Assembly (NCBI RefSeq): GCF_024359545.1
Contig: NZ_JAKQZG010000001.1
Location: forward strand, 682,001 to 746,000
Source: Jiella marina
Lineage (GTDB): Bacteria > Pseudomonadota > Alphaproteobacteria > Rhizobiales > Rhizobiaceae
Direction of reading: 5' to 3'
DNA: 64,000 nucleotides
Part shown: one piece after another, positions 8,748 to 18,358 of the stretch
Layout: each line of letters starts with the position of its first letter
How positions within the stretch are numbered: the stretch's first letter is position 1
Notes under the pieces: generated by a model
Database searches by the model: none
Seen by the model: the letters and a program-made list of their open reading frames with translations, nothing else
Told to the model about the DNA's origin: nothing
Program-made: the position numbers and the translations under genes

Positions 8748-11465
8748 ATGGACGTCGTCATCGTCGAATCGCCCGCAAAAGCGAAGACGATCAACAAATA
8801 TCTCGGCAATGACTACAAGGTCATCGCCTCCTACGGGCACATTCGCGATCTGCCGCCCAAGGACGGCTCGGTGCGTCCGGACGAGGATTTCGAGATGAGC
8901 TGGGAGGTGGGCAAGCCTTCCCAGAAACGTCTGAACGAGATCGCCCAGGCGGTAAAAAGCGCCGATGGGCTCGTGCTCGCCACCGACCCCGATCGCGAGG
9001 GCGAGGCGATTTCCTGGCATGTCCTGGAAGTGCTGCGGCAGAAGAAGGCGATCGGCAAGAAGCCGGTCAGCCGGGTGGTGTTCAACGCGATCACCAAGAA
9101 GGCCGTGCTCGACGCCATGGCCAATCCGCGCACGATCGACGAACCGCTGGTGGACGCGTATCTCGCGCGCCGCGCTCTCGACTATCTGGTGGGTTTCACG
9201 CTCTCACCGGTTCTGTGGCGCAAGCTGCCGGGTGCACGCTCGGCGGGCCGAGTCCAGTCCGTCGCGCTGCGCCTCGTCTGCGACCGGGAAGCCGAGATCG
9301 AGCGCTTCAAGCCGGAAGAGTACTGGTCCATCATTGCGCATCTCGCGACCGAGCGCGGCGACGACTTCGAGGCCCGGTTGACGGCCTTCGACGGCGAGAA
9401 GATCCAGCGCCTTACGATCGGCAATGGCGACATCGCCGGCACGATCAAGTCGATGCTGGAAAGTGCGGCCTTCGTCATCGAGAGTGTCGAGGCGAAGCCA
9501 ACCAGGCGCAATCCTGGCCCGCCCTTCACTACCTCGACTCTGCAGCAGGCCGCCTCCGCCAAGCTCGGTTTCTCGGCCTCGCGCACGATGCAGGTGGCGC
9601 AGCGGCTCTATGAAGGCATCGACCTCGGCGGCGAGACCGTGGGCCTCATCACCTATATGCGAACCGACGGCGTGCAGATGGCGCCGGAGGCGGTCGAGGG
9701 TGCGCGCAAGGCGATCGGCGCCGATTTCGGCGCGCGCTACGTACCGGAAAAGCCCCGCTACTATTCCACCAAGGCGAAGAATGCCCAGGAGGCCCACGAA
9801 GCCGTGCGGCCGACGGACTTCACGCGTTCCCCCAAGGATGTGAAGCGCTTCCTCGATCCCGACCAGTTCAGGCTCTACGACCTGATCTGGAAGCGCGGTA
9901 TTGCCAGCCAGATGGCCTCCGCCGAACTCGAACGCACGACGGTCGAGATCGACGCGAGCGGTGCTGGCAAGACGGCGAAGCTGCGCGCCAGCGGCCAGGT
10001 GGTGAAGTTCGACGGGTTCCTGGCTGCCTATGTCGATCATCGCGACGATTCCAAGTCCGACAGCGACGACGAGAAGGACGACGCCCGTCTGCCGGAAATG
10101 GCGGCACGCGAGAAGGCCGAACGCAAGAAGATCGACGCGACCCAGCACTTCACCGAGCCGCCGCCGCGCTATTCGGAAGCCTCGCTCATCAAGAAGATGG
10201 AAGAGCTCGGCATCGGCCGGCCGTCCACCTATGCCGCAACACTGCAGACGCTACAGGATCGCGACTACATCGTCGTCGACAAGCGCAAGCTCCTGCCCGA
10301 AGCGAAGGGCCGGCTGGTCACGGCCTTCCTGCACAATTTCTTCGAGCGCTATGTCGAATATGACTTCACGGCCGATCTCGAAGAGAAGCTTGACCAGATC
10401 TCCGCTGGCGATCTCGCCTGGAAGGACGTGCTGCGCGAGTTCTGGAAGGAATTCTCCTCTCATGTGGAGGGCACCAAGGAACTGAGGGTCGCCGATGTCC
10501 TTGACGCCCTGAACGAGGAACTGGCCCCCCTCGTCTTCCCGCCCCGCGAGGACGGTACCGAGCCGCGCGCCTGCCCGCGCTGCGGCAACGGCCAGCTCTC
10601 ATTGAAGCTCGGCAAGTTCGGCGCCTTCGTCGGCTGCTCGAACTATCCCGAATGCGGCTATACGCGCCAGCTCGGTACGAGCTTTTCCGCCGACAGTACC
10701 GAAGGCGAGATGGCCGATGGCCCCAAGGATCTCGGTGTCGACCCGGAGACCGGCGAGCCGATCACTCTGCGCACCGGCCGCTTCGGTCCGTACGTCCAAC
10801 GGGGCGAAGGCAAGGAAGCCAAGCGCTCTTCGCTCCCGAAGGGCTGGCAGGTCGCCGACATCGACCTCGAAAAGGCCCTGCGTCTTCTCAGCCTGCCGCG
10901 CGAGGTGGGCACGCATCCTGAATCCGGCAAGCCGATCCTGGCGGGACTCGGCCGCTATGGACCCTTCCTCCAGCATGACGGCATGTACGCCAATCTCGAC
11001 TCGATCGAGGACGTGTTCGAGGTCGGGCTGAACCGCGCCGTCACGGTGATTGCGGAGAAAAAGGAAAAAGGCGCCCGCGGCCGTGCCAAGCCTGCGGCGC
11101 TGGCGACCCTCGGCGAGCACCCGACGCTCGGCGGCGAGATCACCGTCCGCGATGGCCGCTTTGGCCCCTATGTGAATACCGGCAAGATCAACGCCACCCT
11201 GCCCAAGGGCAAGGATCCGGCGTCGGTCACGCTGGAGGAAGCGATCCAGCTTCTCAACGAACGGGCCGAAAAGACGGGTGCGAAGGGTGGTGCCAAAAAG
11301 AAGGCGTCGACCACGAAGAAGTCGGCCAACGGCAAGGCCGAGAAGAACGGAGAGGCCAAGACGGCAAAGTCTTCCACCAAGAAGACGGCGACCAAATCGA
11401 AGTCCGCGCCGAAAAAGAAGGTTGAGGCGGATGATTCCGCCGGCGTCCCTTGGGACGCGGACTGA
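8748..11465 (+). CDS. topA: DNA topoisomerase I
   Basis: 905 residues, type IA enzyme that relaxes negative supercoils. The TOPRIM domain starts MDVVIVESPAKAKTI and contains DPDREGEAISWH. The nucleophile is Tyr303 in TYMRTDG. Near residue 608 is a zinc ribbon (CPRCGNGQ...GCSNYPECGY), followed by three repeat domains with GRFGPYVQRGEGKEAKR, GRYGPFLQHDGMYANL and GRFGPYVNTGKINATL. A Lys/Ala/Ser/Thr-rich tail ends in AGVPWDAD. ATG 8748 is chosen because it begins the conserved N-terminus; the frame is open further upstream but the extension is not family-like. rnr follows 5 bases after the stop. Confidence 0.97.
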   Translation: MDVVIVESPAKAKTINKYLGNDYKVIASYGHIRDLPPKDGSVRPDEDFEMSWEVGKPSQKRLNEIAQAVKSADGLVLATDPDREGEAISWHVLEVLRQKKAIGKKPVSRVVFNAITKKAVLDAMANPRTIDEPLVDAYLARRALDYLVGFTLSPVLWRKLPGARSAGRVQSVALRLVCDREAEIERFKPEEYWSIIAHLATERGDDFEARLTAFDGEKIQRLTIGNGDIAGTIKSMLESAAFVIESVEAKPTRRNPGPPFTTSTLQQAASAKLGFSASRTMQVAQRLYEGIDLGGETVGLITYMRTDGVQMAPEAVEGARKAIGADFGARYVPEKPRYYSTKAKNAQEAHEAVRPTDFTRSPKDVKRFLDPDQFRLYDLIWKRGIASQMASAELERTTVEIDASGAGKTAKLRASGQVVKFDGFLAAYVDHRDDSKSDSDDEKDDARLPEMAAREKAERKKIDATQHFTEPPPRYSEASLIKKMEELGIGRPSTYAATLQTLQDRDYIVVDKRKLLPEAKGRLVTAFLHNFFERYVEYDFTADLEEKLDQISAGDLAWKDVLREFWKEFSSHVEGTKELRVADVLDALNEELAPLVFPPREDGTEPRACPRCGNGQLSLKLGKFGAFVGCSNYPECGYTRQLGTSFSADSTEGEMADGPKDLGVDPETGEPITLRTGRFGPYVQRGEGKEAKRSSLPKGWQVADIDLEKALRLLSLPREVGTHPESGKPILAGLGRYGPFLQHDGMYANLDSIEDVFEVGLNRAVTVIAEKKEKGARGRAKPAALATLGEHPTLGGEITVRDGRFGPYVNTGKINATLPKGKDPASVTLEEAIQLLNERAEKTGAKGGAKKKASTTKKSANGKAEKNGEAKTAKSSTKKTATKSKSAPKKKVEADDSAGVPWDAD

Positions 11466-11470
11466 GCGAT

Positions 11471-13741
11471 ATGGCGCGCACGAAGACCGGCCCGAAGGAC
11501 GCCCCGGAACTCAGCCGCGAGGCCGTGCTGCGTTTCGTTGCGGAGAACCCCGGCCGGTCCTCGAAGCGCGAAATCGCCAAGGCGTTTCAGGTCAAGGGTG
11601 ACGACCGCGTCGCCCTGAAGACGCTTCTCGCCGAACTCCAGTCGGAAGGCGTCATCTCCGGCGATCGCCGGCGCTTCAAGATGCCGGGCGCCTTGCCGCC
11701 GGTGGGCGTCTTTGAGATCCGGCGCCGCGATGAGGAAGGCGCGCTCCTCGGCGAGCCGACTTCCTGGGACCGGGAAGAAGATGGCGACCCGCCGCGCCTG
11801 CCCGTCCGGATCGATCGCGACAAGGGGCCCGCGCCCGGTGTGGGCGAGCGCGTTCTGGCCCGGGTCGTCGAAGAGGACGGCGACGAGCGGCACCTGAAGA
11901 TCATCCGCGTTCTCGAAAAGCGCCGAACCGTCTCACTCGGCGTCTTCCGGGCAACGAAGGGCGGCGGCGGCCGGGTCGAGCCTGTCGAGCGCAAGCAGCT
12001 CGAATTCATGATCGCCCCGGGCGATACGAAGGACGCCGCCGATGGCGATCTGGTTGAGGTGGAAGCCGGCACACGACGACGGATCGGCCTGCCCATGGGC
12101 GTCATCACAGAAGTCATCGGCTCGATGCGCTCCGAACGCGCCATCTCCTCCATTGCGCTCCATGCTCACGGCATTCCGCACATCTTCCCGAACGCCGTCC
12201 TGGCAGAAGCCGAGATGGCCGGCCCCGCACCGCTCGAGGATCGCGAGGACTGGCGCGATCTGCCGCTGATCACCATCGATCCCGCGGACGCCAAGGACCA
12301 TGACGATGCGGTTCACGCCGCACCCGACGATGACCCGTCCAATCCCGGCGGCTTCGTCCTGACCGTCGCGATCGCCGACGTCGCCTGGTATGTGCGCCCA
12401 GGCTCGAAGCTCGACGCGGAAGCCCGGCTCCGGGGAAATTCCGTCTATTTTCCCGACCGCGTCGTCCCGATGCTCCCCGAGCGCATTTCCAACGACCTTT
12501 GCTCGCTGCGGGAAAACGAGGACCGCCCTGCCCTCGCAGTGCGGATGACCGTGTCGGGCGATGGCGAGAAGCGCAAACACAGCTTCCATCGCGTGATGAT
12601 GCGCAGCCATGCCAAGCTCGCCTATGAAAAGGCGCAGGCTGCGATCGACGGGGCGATCGGCGACGTCGATCCGCAACTCGTGGAAACGGTGCTGAAGCCG
12701 CTGTGGGAAGCCTACCGGCTCGTCCGCATGGCCCGCGAACGCCGACAGCCGCTCGAACTCGACCTGCCCGAGCGCAAGCTGAAGCTCGACGCGCAGGGAC
12801 GCGTCGACAAGGTCGTCGTGCCGATGCGGCTCGACGCCCATCGGCTGATCGAGGAATTCATGATCCTCGCCAATGTCGCGGCGGCCGAATCCCTGGAGCG
12901 CCAGCGGCAGATGCTGATCTACCGCGCCCATGACGCGCCCTCGCTTTCGAAGCTCGAAGGCCTGCGGGAATTCCTCCGCAGCCTGGAAATCCCGCTCGCC
13001 AAGAGCGGCGAGCTGCGCCCCTCGCACTTCAACACGATCCTCACCCATGTGAGGGGCGGCGAGCACGAGAGCCTGGTCAACGAGGTGGTTCTGCGCTCTC
13101 AATCCCAAGCCCTCTACACGCCCGAGAATTTCGGCCATTTCGGCCTGAACCTGACGCGCTACGCGCATTTCACCTCTCCGATCCGACGCTATGCCGACCT
13201 CGTCGTCCACCGCGCACTGATCACCGCTCTGAAGCTCGGCGAAGGCGGCCTGAGCGCGGAGGACGAATCCGCCATGGCGGCGACCGCGGAGGAAATCTCC
13301 CGCGCCGAACGCCGGGCGATGGCCGCGGAACGCGATACGGTCGACCGGCTGGTCGCCCACCACCTGGCCGACCGCGTCGGCGACACCTTCGACGGGCGGA
13401 TCGGCGGGGTCACCAAGGCCGGGCTGTTCGTGCAGCTACCGACCTATGGCGCCGACGGTTTCGTGCCGATCGCGACCCTCGGCGCTGAATATTTCCACTA
13501 TGACGAAGCCGGGCATGCGCTGATTGGTGACAGGAGCGGCCATGGCTATCAGCTCGGCGATACGGTAGAGGTCCGCCTGGTCGAAGCGGTGCCGCTCGCC
13601 GGCTCGCTGCAATTCGAGATGCTGACGGAGCCCCGCAAGCTGCCGCGAAAGACCGGTTCGTTCCACAAGACGGCCGGGCGCCGAGGGCGCAAGGGCCGCG
13701 ATCGCAAGAACGTCGCATCCAAGGTCAAGAGGCGAAGATGA
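11471..13741 (+). CDS. rnr: Ribonuclease R
   Basis: 756 residues, processive 3'-5' exoribonuclease. It has an N-terminal winged helix (about residues 12-60, RFVAENPGRSSKREIAKAF), cold-shock regions, and the RNB catalytic domain with the metal-binding aspartates in DPADAKDHDDAV near residue 272. Further motifs are RVVPMLPERISNDLCSLRE, FTSPIRRYADLVVHRAL and a C-terminal S1 domain (FDGRIGGVTKAGLFVQL) near residues 640-720. The tail is basic (RRGRKGRDRKNVASKVKRRR), as in other RNase R proteins. ATG 11471 lies 5 bases after topA, so the two are probably cotranscribed. Its last codons overlap the DUF983 start by 4 bases. Confidence 0.96.
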   Translation: MARTKTGPKDAPELSREAVLRFVAENPGRSSKREIAKAFQVKGDDRVALKTLLAELQSEGVISGDRRRFKMPGALPPVGVFEIRRRDEEGALLGEPTSWDREEDGDPPRLPVRIDRDKGPAPGVGERVLARVVEEDGDERHLKIIRVLEKRRTVSLGVFRATKGGGGRVEPVERKQLEFMIAPGDTKDAADGDLVEVEAGTRRRIGLPMGVITEVIGSMRSERAISSIALHAHGIPHIFPNAVLAEAEMAGPAPLEDREDWRDLPLITIDPADAKDHDDAVHAAPDDDPSNPGGFVLTVAIADVAWYVRPGSKLDAEARLRGNSVYFPDRVVPMLPERISNDLCSLRENEDRPALAVRMTVSGDGEKRKHSFHRVMMRSHAKLAYEKAQAAIDGAIGDVDPQLVETVLKPLWEAYRLVRMARERRQPLELDLPERKLKLDAQGRVDKVVVPMRLDAHRLIEEFMILANVAAAESLERQRQMLIYRAHDAPSLSKLEGLREFLRSLEIPLAKSGELRPSHFNTILTHVRGGEHESLVNEVVLRSQSQALYTPENFGHFGLNLTRYAHFTSPIRRYADLVVHRALITALKLGEGGLSAEDESAMAATAEEISRAERRAMAAERDTVDRLVAHHLADRVGDTFDGRIGGVTKAGLFVQLPTYGADGFVPIATLGAEYFHYDEAGHALIGDRSGHGYQLGDTVEVRLVEAVPLAGSLQFEMLTEPRKLPRKTGSFHKTAGRRGRKGRDRKNVASKVKRRR

Positions 13742-14181
13742 CGAAGAACGAAGGCTATGCCGGCTCGGCCACCACGATGCACCTGCCTGCGACCGAGGCG
13801 CGACCGCTCGGAACAGCGCTGCGGCGCGGGTTCTTCTCCAAATGCCCGCAATGCGGCAAGGGCAAGCTGTTTCGCGGCTTCCTGAAGTCGGTCGATCAAT
13901 GCAGCGAATGCGGCCTCGAAGTCCATCACCATCGGGCCGACGACCTGCCCCCCTACCTGACTATCTTCATCGTCGGTCACATCGTGGTGGCGGGCTTCAT
14001 GGCGGGCGAGGAGTTGATGCAGCTTTCCATGTGGGCGCATCTCGCGATCTGGGTTCCGGTCACGCTCATCCTCTGCCTCTTGCTGATGCAGCCGTTGAAA
14101 GGCGCAACGATCGGCCTGCAATGGGCGTTGAAGATGGGTGGTTTCTCCGATGACGGCGAACCGGAGGAAAGCTTCGGGTGA
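13738..14181 (+). CDS. DUF983 family membrane protein
   Basis: 147 residues. A rubredoxin-like zinc knuckle (KCPQCGKGKLF and DQCSECGLEV, two CxxC pairs) precedes two transmembrane helices (about residues 74-92 and 100-120, AIWVPVTLILCLLLMQ). This is the DUF983 layout; the family function is unknown. It is the third gene of the topA-rnr run, overlapping rnr by 4 bases and the Nudix gene by 4 bases. Such tight packing implies shared translation, but gives no clear functional hint. Confidence 0.9.
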   Translation: MTKNEGYAGSATTMHLPATEARPLGTALRRGFFSKCPQCGKGKLFRGFLKSVDQCSECGLEVHHHRADDLPPYLTIFIVGHIVVAGFMAGEELMQLSMWAHLAIWVPVTLILCLLLMQPLKGATIGLQWALKMGGFSDDGEPEESFG

Positions 14182-14939
14182 AAGGCCACGACGACTTCGC
14201 CGCACTCGAACGCGAACGTCAGGCCATCGTCGCGGCGAGCCGCGGCAAGCAGGGCGATCCGGCTGTCCGGGACGCCGCGACGCTGATTATCCTCGACGAG
14301 ACTGCGCCGGTCCCGCGCATCCTCATGGGCCGGCGTGGGGCGGGCCACGTCTTCATGCCCAATCGCCACGTCTTTCCCGGTGGTCGCGTCGAAGAAGCCG
14401 ACCTTGAGCTGGCTCCCCGTTGCCCATTGTCCGAACAACAGGTTCGCCGCCTCGCCGGCGGCTGGGACAGCACCTTCTCGCAGGAATCGGCTGCAGCCCT
14501 GCCGTTGGCCGCGATCCGCGAGACGTTCGAAGAGACCGGCCTTCTTTTCGGGATTCCTTCGACAGCCAGCGAACCGGTGCCTTCCGAATGGCGACAATTC
14601 GCGAAAGCCGGGCTGTGGCCTGCGGTCGAATGGCTGACCCCCGTTGCCCGCGCGATCACGCCCGAAGGTGCGCCACGCCGTTTTGATGCGCGCTTCTTCT
14701 GTGTCTCGGCCTCGCGGCTGAGCGCGATCCCGGACGAATTCACCCCGCCCACCGATGAGTTCGACGGTGTCGATTGGGTCTCGGTCGATCAGTTGGACGC
14801 GCGGTCCATCGCACCGATCACGCGCCGCATTCTCGATGAGGTTCTGGCCCGCCTCGAGAAGGGCACATGGCTCGAAGCCTCGCAGCCGATGCCGTTCTTC
14901 CGAATCGTCGACGGAGCCTTCGCAAGAGATCTGATCTGA
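14178..14939 (+). CDS. Nudix hydrolase with an insertion inside the Nudix box (NUDT19-like)
   Basis: 253 residues, GTG start overlapping the DUF983 stop. The motif begins HVFPGGRVEEADLEL but the second half, AAIRETFEETGLLFG (REx2EE and the conserved Gly), comes only about 40 residues later. The intervening stretch includes LAGGWDSTFSQESAAAL. Mammalian NUDT19/RP2p, a CoA diphosphatase, has a comparable insertion, so a CoA-ester diphosphatase role is possible but not shown. The catalytic glutamates are kept, so the enzyme should be active. It is the last gene of the topA-rnr operon-like run. Confidence 0.85.
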   Translation: MKGHDDFAALERERQAIVAASRGKQGDPAVRDAATLIILDETAPVPRILMGRRGAGHVFMPNRHVFPGGRVEEADLELAPRCPLSEQQVRRLAGGWDSTFSQESAAALPLAAIRETFEETGLLFGIPSTASEPVPSEWRQFAKAGLWPAVEWLTPVARAITPEGAPRRFDARFFCVSASRLSAIPDEFTPPTDEFDGVDWVSVDQLDARSIAPITRRILDEVLARLEKGTWLEASQPMPFFRIVDGAFARDLI

Positions 14940-15078
14940 GCTATGGCGCATCGACGTCCGCACCCCATTTGCTGGGCAGAATGGGTCGCGACGCTGACGG
15001 CGCGGCGTTTCGTGACCGACGATCATTGAATGTCTCGGCCAGCGCCCGGCCGGCCAAGAGACGGGACAGAGTGAGACC

Positions 15079-16287
15079 GTGGATCACCGATCGACCCCGG
15101 ACGATATCGTCGCCGAAGCCGAAGCCGAACTCGAATCTGTCGATTGGCTGTCCGCCGGCGCCGCTATCGCGTCGATCAGCGCCGTCGGCATCGCGCTCGG
15201 ACTCGGCCTGCCGCTCCTGAGCGTCATCCTCGAACGGCGCGGCATCTCCGCGTCGATGATCGGTGCCAACACGGCGGTCGCAGGCATCGCCTCTCTGGCC
15301 GCCGCGCCCCTGATCACGCCGATCGCGCAAAGGATCGGCGTTCGGATCGCCATGCTGAGCGCGATCGTGCTCGCGGGCCTGTCGGCCATCGGCTTCTATA
15401 TCTTCGAAGCATTCTGGACGTGGTTTCCGCTGCGACTCGTCTTCCATTTTGCGATCACCGCGCTCTTCGTCCTGTCGGAGTTCTGGATCAACGCGGCAGC
15501 CCCGCCACGAAAACGCGGCCTCGTTCTCGGAATCTACGCGACGTTCCTCTCGCTGGGTTTCGCGCTCGGACCCTGGATATTCTCCCAGGTCGGCTCGCAG
15601 GGATTCCTGCCCTTCGGCATCGGAGCGGGCGTCATTTTTGCCTCCGCCATTCCCCTGTTCATGGCCTGGAAGCGGGAGCCGGCGATCTCGAAGGACCGAC
15701 GCAAGGGTTCGTTCTGGCGCTTCATCTTCGCGGTCCCAACTGCGACGGGCGCGGTCCTGATCTTCGGCGCGGTCGAAGCCGGCGGCTTTGCGCTGTTCCC
15801 CGTGTTCGGCGAGCGTGTCGGGTTCAGCGAGGCGGAAGCCGCCCAACTTCTGACGGCGATCGGGATCGGCAATGTGATCATGCAGATCCCGATCGGTCTC
15901 GTCTCCGACCGGGTCTCGGACCGCCGAACGCTGCTGTCGATCTTCGCGGCCGTCGGTCTCGTCGGCACACTCTGTTTGCCGCTCATCGCCCAAGACTGGC
16001 TGCTGATGGCCTGCCTTCTGTTCCTGTGGGGCGGCGTCGTCGCCGGTCTCTACACGGTGGGCCTGGCTCATCTCGGCTCGCGCCTGCCGGCTTCGGAGCT
16101 CGCCGACGCCAACGCGGCCTTCATCTTCTGCTATTCGGCCGGCATGCTGATCGGCCCGCAAACCATCGGAACGGCGATGGACCTTTTCGGGCCGAATGGT
16201 TTTGCCTGGTCGCTCGCTCTGTTCTTCGGGCTCTACCTTGCCCTTGCCCTCGTGCGGCTTGCCACGGATTCCTTTTCCCGGCGATAG
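15079..16287 (+). CDS. Major facilitator superfamily transporter (YcaD/UMF2-like)
   Basis: 402 residues with about twelve hydrophobic helices after a short acidic N-terminus. An MFS-type charged loop between helices 2 and 3 is weak, but PIGLVSDRVSDRRTLLS in the second half is a standard motif A. The pattern GLPLLSVILERRGISASMIG and the central WKREP loop fit the YcaD group. The substrate cannot be told. The start is GTG 15079. The gene is 139 bases after the Nudix gene and 25 bases before the likely rpmG promoter. Confidence 0.82.
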   Translation: MDHRSTPDDIVAEAEAELESVDWLSAGAAIASISAVGIALGLGLPLLSVILERRGISASMIGANTAVAGIASLAAAPLITPIAQRIGVRIAMLSAIVLAGLSAIGFYIFEAFWTWFPLRLVFHFAITALFVLSEFWINAAAPPRKRGLVLGIYATFLSLGFALGPWIFSQVGSQGFLPFGIGAGVIFASAIPLFMAWKREPAISKDRRKGSFWRFIFAVPTATGAVLIFGAVEAGGFALFPVFGERVGFSEAEAAQLLTAIGIGNVIMQIPIGLVSDRVSDRRTLLSIFAAVGLVGTLCLPLIAQDWLLMACLLFLWGGVVAGLYTVGLAHLGSRLPASELADANAAFIFCYSAGMLIGPQTIGTAMDLFGPNGFAWSLALFFGLYLALALVRLATDSFSRR

Positions 16288-16312
16288 ATTGCCGAGTTGA
16301 ACTTCGGAAGAC

Positions 16313-16340
16313 TTGACACCGGACCGCTCATGGATATTGT
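16313..16340 (+). promoter_or_regulatory. Probable sigma-70 promoter of rpmG
   Basis: A consensus -35 hexamer TTGACA (16313-16318) is followed after 16 bases by TATTGT (16335-16340), which matches four of six -10 positions. It lies between the end of the MFS gene and rpmG and points at rpmG. It would give an untranslated leader of about 160 bases, which I could not fold into any recognised element. Confidence 0.55.
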
Positions 16341-16507
16341 CCGGCGCGAATTTGCCGACGCAGAGCGCCGGCCGTTGGCGTATGTTCGCCCGATCGGCCA
16401 ATCGCGTTCCGCGTGACAGAACTCTCAAGGCGCAGGCCAGCGGTCGATTGCGGGCGGATCAACTCCCGGGATCGTTCCTGCGTTTTCTCAAAGGCACGGG
16501 GACCACC

Positions 16508-16675
16508 ATGGCCAAGGCGACCACGATCAAGATCAAGCTCCTTTCGACGGCCGACACCGGCTTCTTCTACGTGACGCGCAAGAACTCGCGCACCATGACC
16601 GAAAAGATGGTCAAGACGAAGTACGACCCGATCGCGCGCAAGCACGTCGAGTTCCGCGAAGCCAAGATCAAGTAA
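16508..16675 (+). CDS. rpmG: 50S ribosomal protein L33
   Basis: 55 residues, the usual L33 length: starts [20 protein letters not shown] and contains the conserved [11 protein letters not shown] and [18 protein letters not shown]. It is the cysteine-free (zinc-independent) form, with no CxxC pairs. ATG 16508 begins the family N-terminus; a longer open frame upstream reads through the promoter and leader and is not real. It is monocistronic between its own promoter and a terminator-like region. Confidence 0.97.
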   Translation: MAKATTIKIKLLSTADTGFFYVTRKNSRTMTEKMVKTKYDPIARKHVEFREAKIK

Positions 16676-16686
16676 GCATTCCAGGC

Positions 16687-16750
16687 GGCGGGCCTCGGCC
16701 CGCCTGAATTCGAATTCGCGACCCGCAGGGCTCATGGCTCCGCGGGTCGC
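16687..16750 (+). terminator. Double hairpin after rpmG
   Basis: Two inverted repeats lie between rpmG and the convergent kinase gene. The first is GGCGGGC / GCCCGCC around a CTCG loop (16687-16704). The second is GCGACCCGC (16718-16726) / GCGGGTCGC (16742-16750), with a 15-base loop and a short TTTG tail on the plus strand. The second could terminate rpmG. The U-run is weak, so termination may be incomplete or Rho-assisted. Confidence 0.5.
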
Positions 16751-16789
16751 TTTGTCATGTCATGACGCTGCAACACCTCTCCTGCGTCG

Positions 16790-18358
16790 TCATGAAGGCT
16801 TGTCGACAGCCTTCGTGCTTGCCTGAGCGAGAGCCGCCAGCGCTGCCTCGCGCACCTGCTCGATCGGACCGCCTGCCTCAACGACCGACCAGTCGATCGC
16901 CCCGTGGTCGCGGCCGAGCTGCTGCAGGACGATTTCCGAGGTCGCGTCGGACGGATCGTTCCGCCTTGCACCGACACGGCGCAGAAGCTCTCCCGCCGGC
17001 ACCTCCAGCCAGAGACCGTTGAACGCCACGCCGGATTCGTCTGCCACCAACTCGATCGCTTCACGTTCTGCCGCGGTGGAAAACGTTGCGTCGGCGACGA
17101 CGCCGTGGCCGCATGACAGAATTCCCTTCGCGCGCTCGCCGAGCGTCGCGTAGACCGCCTGCGTGACCTCACCCGTATAGGCTTCTGCGGGAAGCGGCGT
17201 CTCCGCCGCGACGCCGAATCGCTTCTTGCGCAAGCGGTCGCTCGACAAGGTGCGTGCCCCCGGCGCCAGCCCGATCGTCGAAGCGATGGCCTTGGCCACC
17301 GTCGATTTGCCGGAGCCCGAGAGGCCACCGACCGCCACGAGCCCCGGCTCCCGCTTTGTCAGCAGCGCTTCGGCAAGGCGGAAATAGCTCCAAGCCTCCT
17401 CGCGCTTTTCTTCGGCCTCGTCCGGCTTCTCATGGGCCAGCTCGCTGCTGGCGGTCGCGGCCACATGGGCGCGCACGGCCGCGCGCACCGCCATGAAGAA
17501 GGGCAGCACCGGCAAGCCCGCCTCATCTTCGACCACGTCCAGATAGCGATTCAGCACGAGGTTGGCATGATCGCGGAGATCGCGGTGCCAGAGGTCCATC
17601 AGCAGGAAGGCGAGGTCGTAGAGGAGATCGGTCGTTCCGAGTTCCTCGTCGAACTCGAGACAGTCGAAGATGGTCGGCTCGCCGTCCACCAGGCAGATGT
17701 TGCGCAGATGCAGATCGCCGTGGCAGCGGCGAATCCGCCCTTCCCGGCCGCGTTCGTCGAGAAGACGCGACAGGTGCTCATGTTGCTCGCGAAACGCCGC
17801 GTTGAGCGCTTCAACCGACTGCCTGTCGAACACCTCATTCGAAGCAAATGCCGACTCGTTCACATCGAGGACTCCGGCCATGTGTGCGGCGCCATCTGAG
17901 CGCTCGACAGGTTCAAGCGCCTGGTGGAATTCGGCCACCGCGACCGCCAGGCTTGCCACCATCTCCGGCGTGAGCGTGCCCGCCACGGCCTGCCGGTCGA
18001 ACAGCGTCGCCTCGTCGAAACGCCGCATCTCGACCACGACGTCGACCAGATCCCCCTCCCCGTCGAATTCAAGGGATCCGTCCGGCGCCCGGGTGATCCG
18101 CCGCAGACCGCGATAGAGATTCGGTGCCGTGCGACGATTGAGTTCCACCTCACGCTCAGCCGCCTGGAGCCGCAATTCCGGCGTCGAGAAGTCCACGTAG
18201 GGCCGTTTGACCGCGCGCTTGAGCTTGAGCGCGGTCTCAGGCCCCAGAAGCAGGCGCGAAATGTGGGTCGTGACCTCCTCGATTGCTGCCGGCTCGGCCC
18301 CGAACAGCGAGGAGCTCCGGAGGAAGGCAACCACCTCCTCCTGTTTGCTGTCAGACAT
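16790..18358 (-). CDS. Aminoglycoside-phosphotransferase-like domain fused to a P-loop kinase domain
   Basis: 522 residues. The N-terminal two-thirds is an APH-type kinase fold with the catalytic loop RRCHGDLHLRN and the metal-binding IFDCLEFDEEL. From about residue 340 a second domain has a Walker A (GGLSGSGKST) and the shape of AAA_33/zeta-toxin-like small kinases (LSSDRLRKKRFG, DATFSTAAERE). This two-kinase architecture is recurrent in proteobacteria, but the substrate is unknown and it should not be read as antibiotic resistance. ATG 18358 (MSDSKQEEVV) is preferred over a start 19 codons upstream that adds a polar, non-conserved stretch. No operon partner is visible. Confidence 0.83.
   Translation of the reverse strand: MSDSKQEEVVAFLRSSSLFGAEPAAIEEVTTHISRLLLGPETALKLKRAVKRPYVDFSTPELRLQAAEREVELNRRTAPNLYRGLRRITRAPDGSLEFDGEGDLVDVVVEMRRFDEATLFDRQAVAGTLTPEMVASLAVAVAEFHQALEPVERSDGAAHMAGVLDVNESAFASNEVFDRQSVEALNAAFREQHEHLSRLLDERGREGRIRRCHGDLHLRNICLVDGEPTIFDCLEFDEELGTTDLLYDLAFLLMDLWHRDLRDHANLVLNRYLDVVEDEAGLPVLPFFMAVRAAVRAHVAATASSELAHEKPDEAEEKREEAWSYFRLAEALLTKREPGLVAVGGLSGSGKSTVAKAIASTIGLAPGARTLSSDRLRKKRFGVAAETPLPAEAYTGEVTQAVYATLGERAKGILSCGHGVVADATFSTAAEREAIELVADESGVAFNGLWLEVPAGELLRRVGARRNDPSDATSEIVLQQLGRDHGAIDWSVVEAGGPIEQVREAALAALAQASTKAVDKPS

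Noticed and set aside
16790-18358. Aminoglycoside resistance gene
   Set aside because: The APH-like fold is fused to a P-loop kinase and lies in a stable housekeeping context. Nothing points to antibiotic inactivation.
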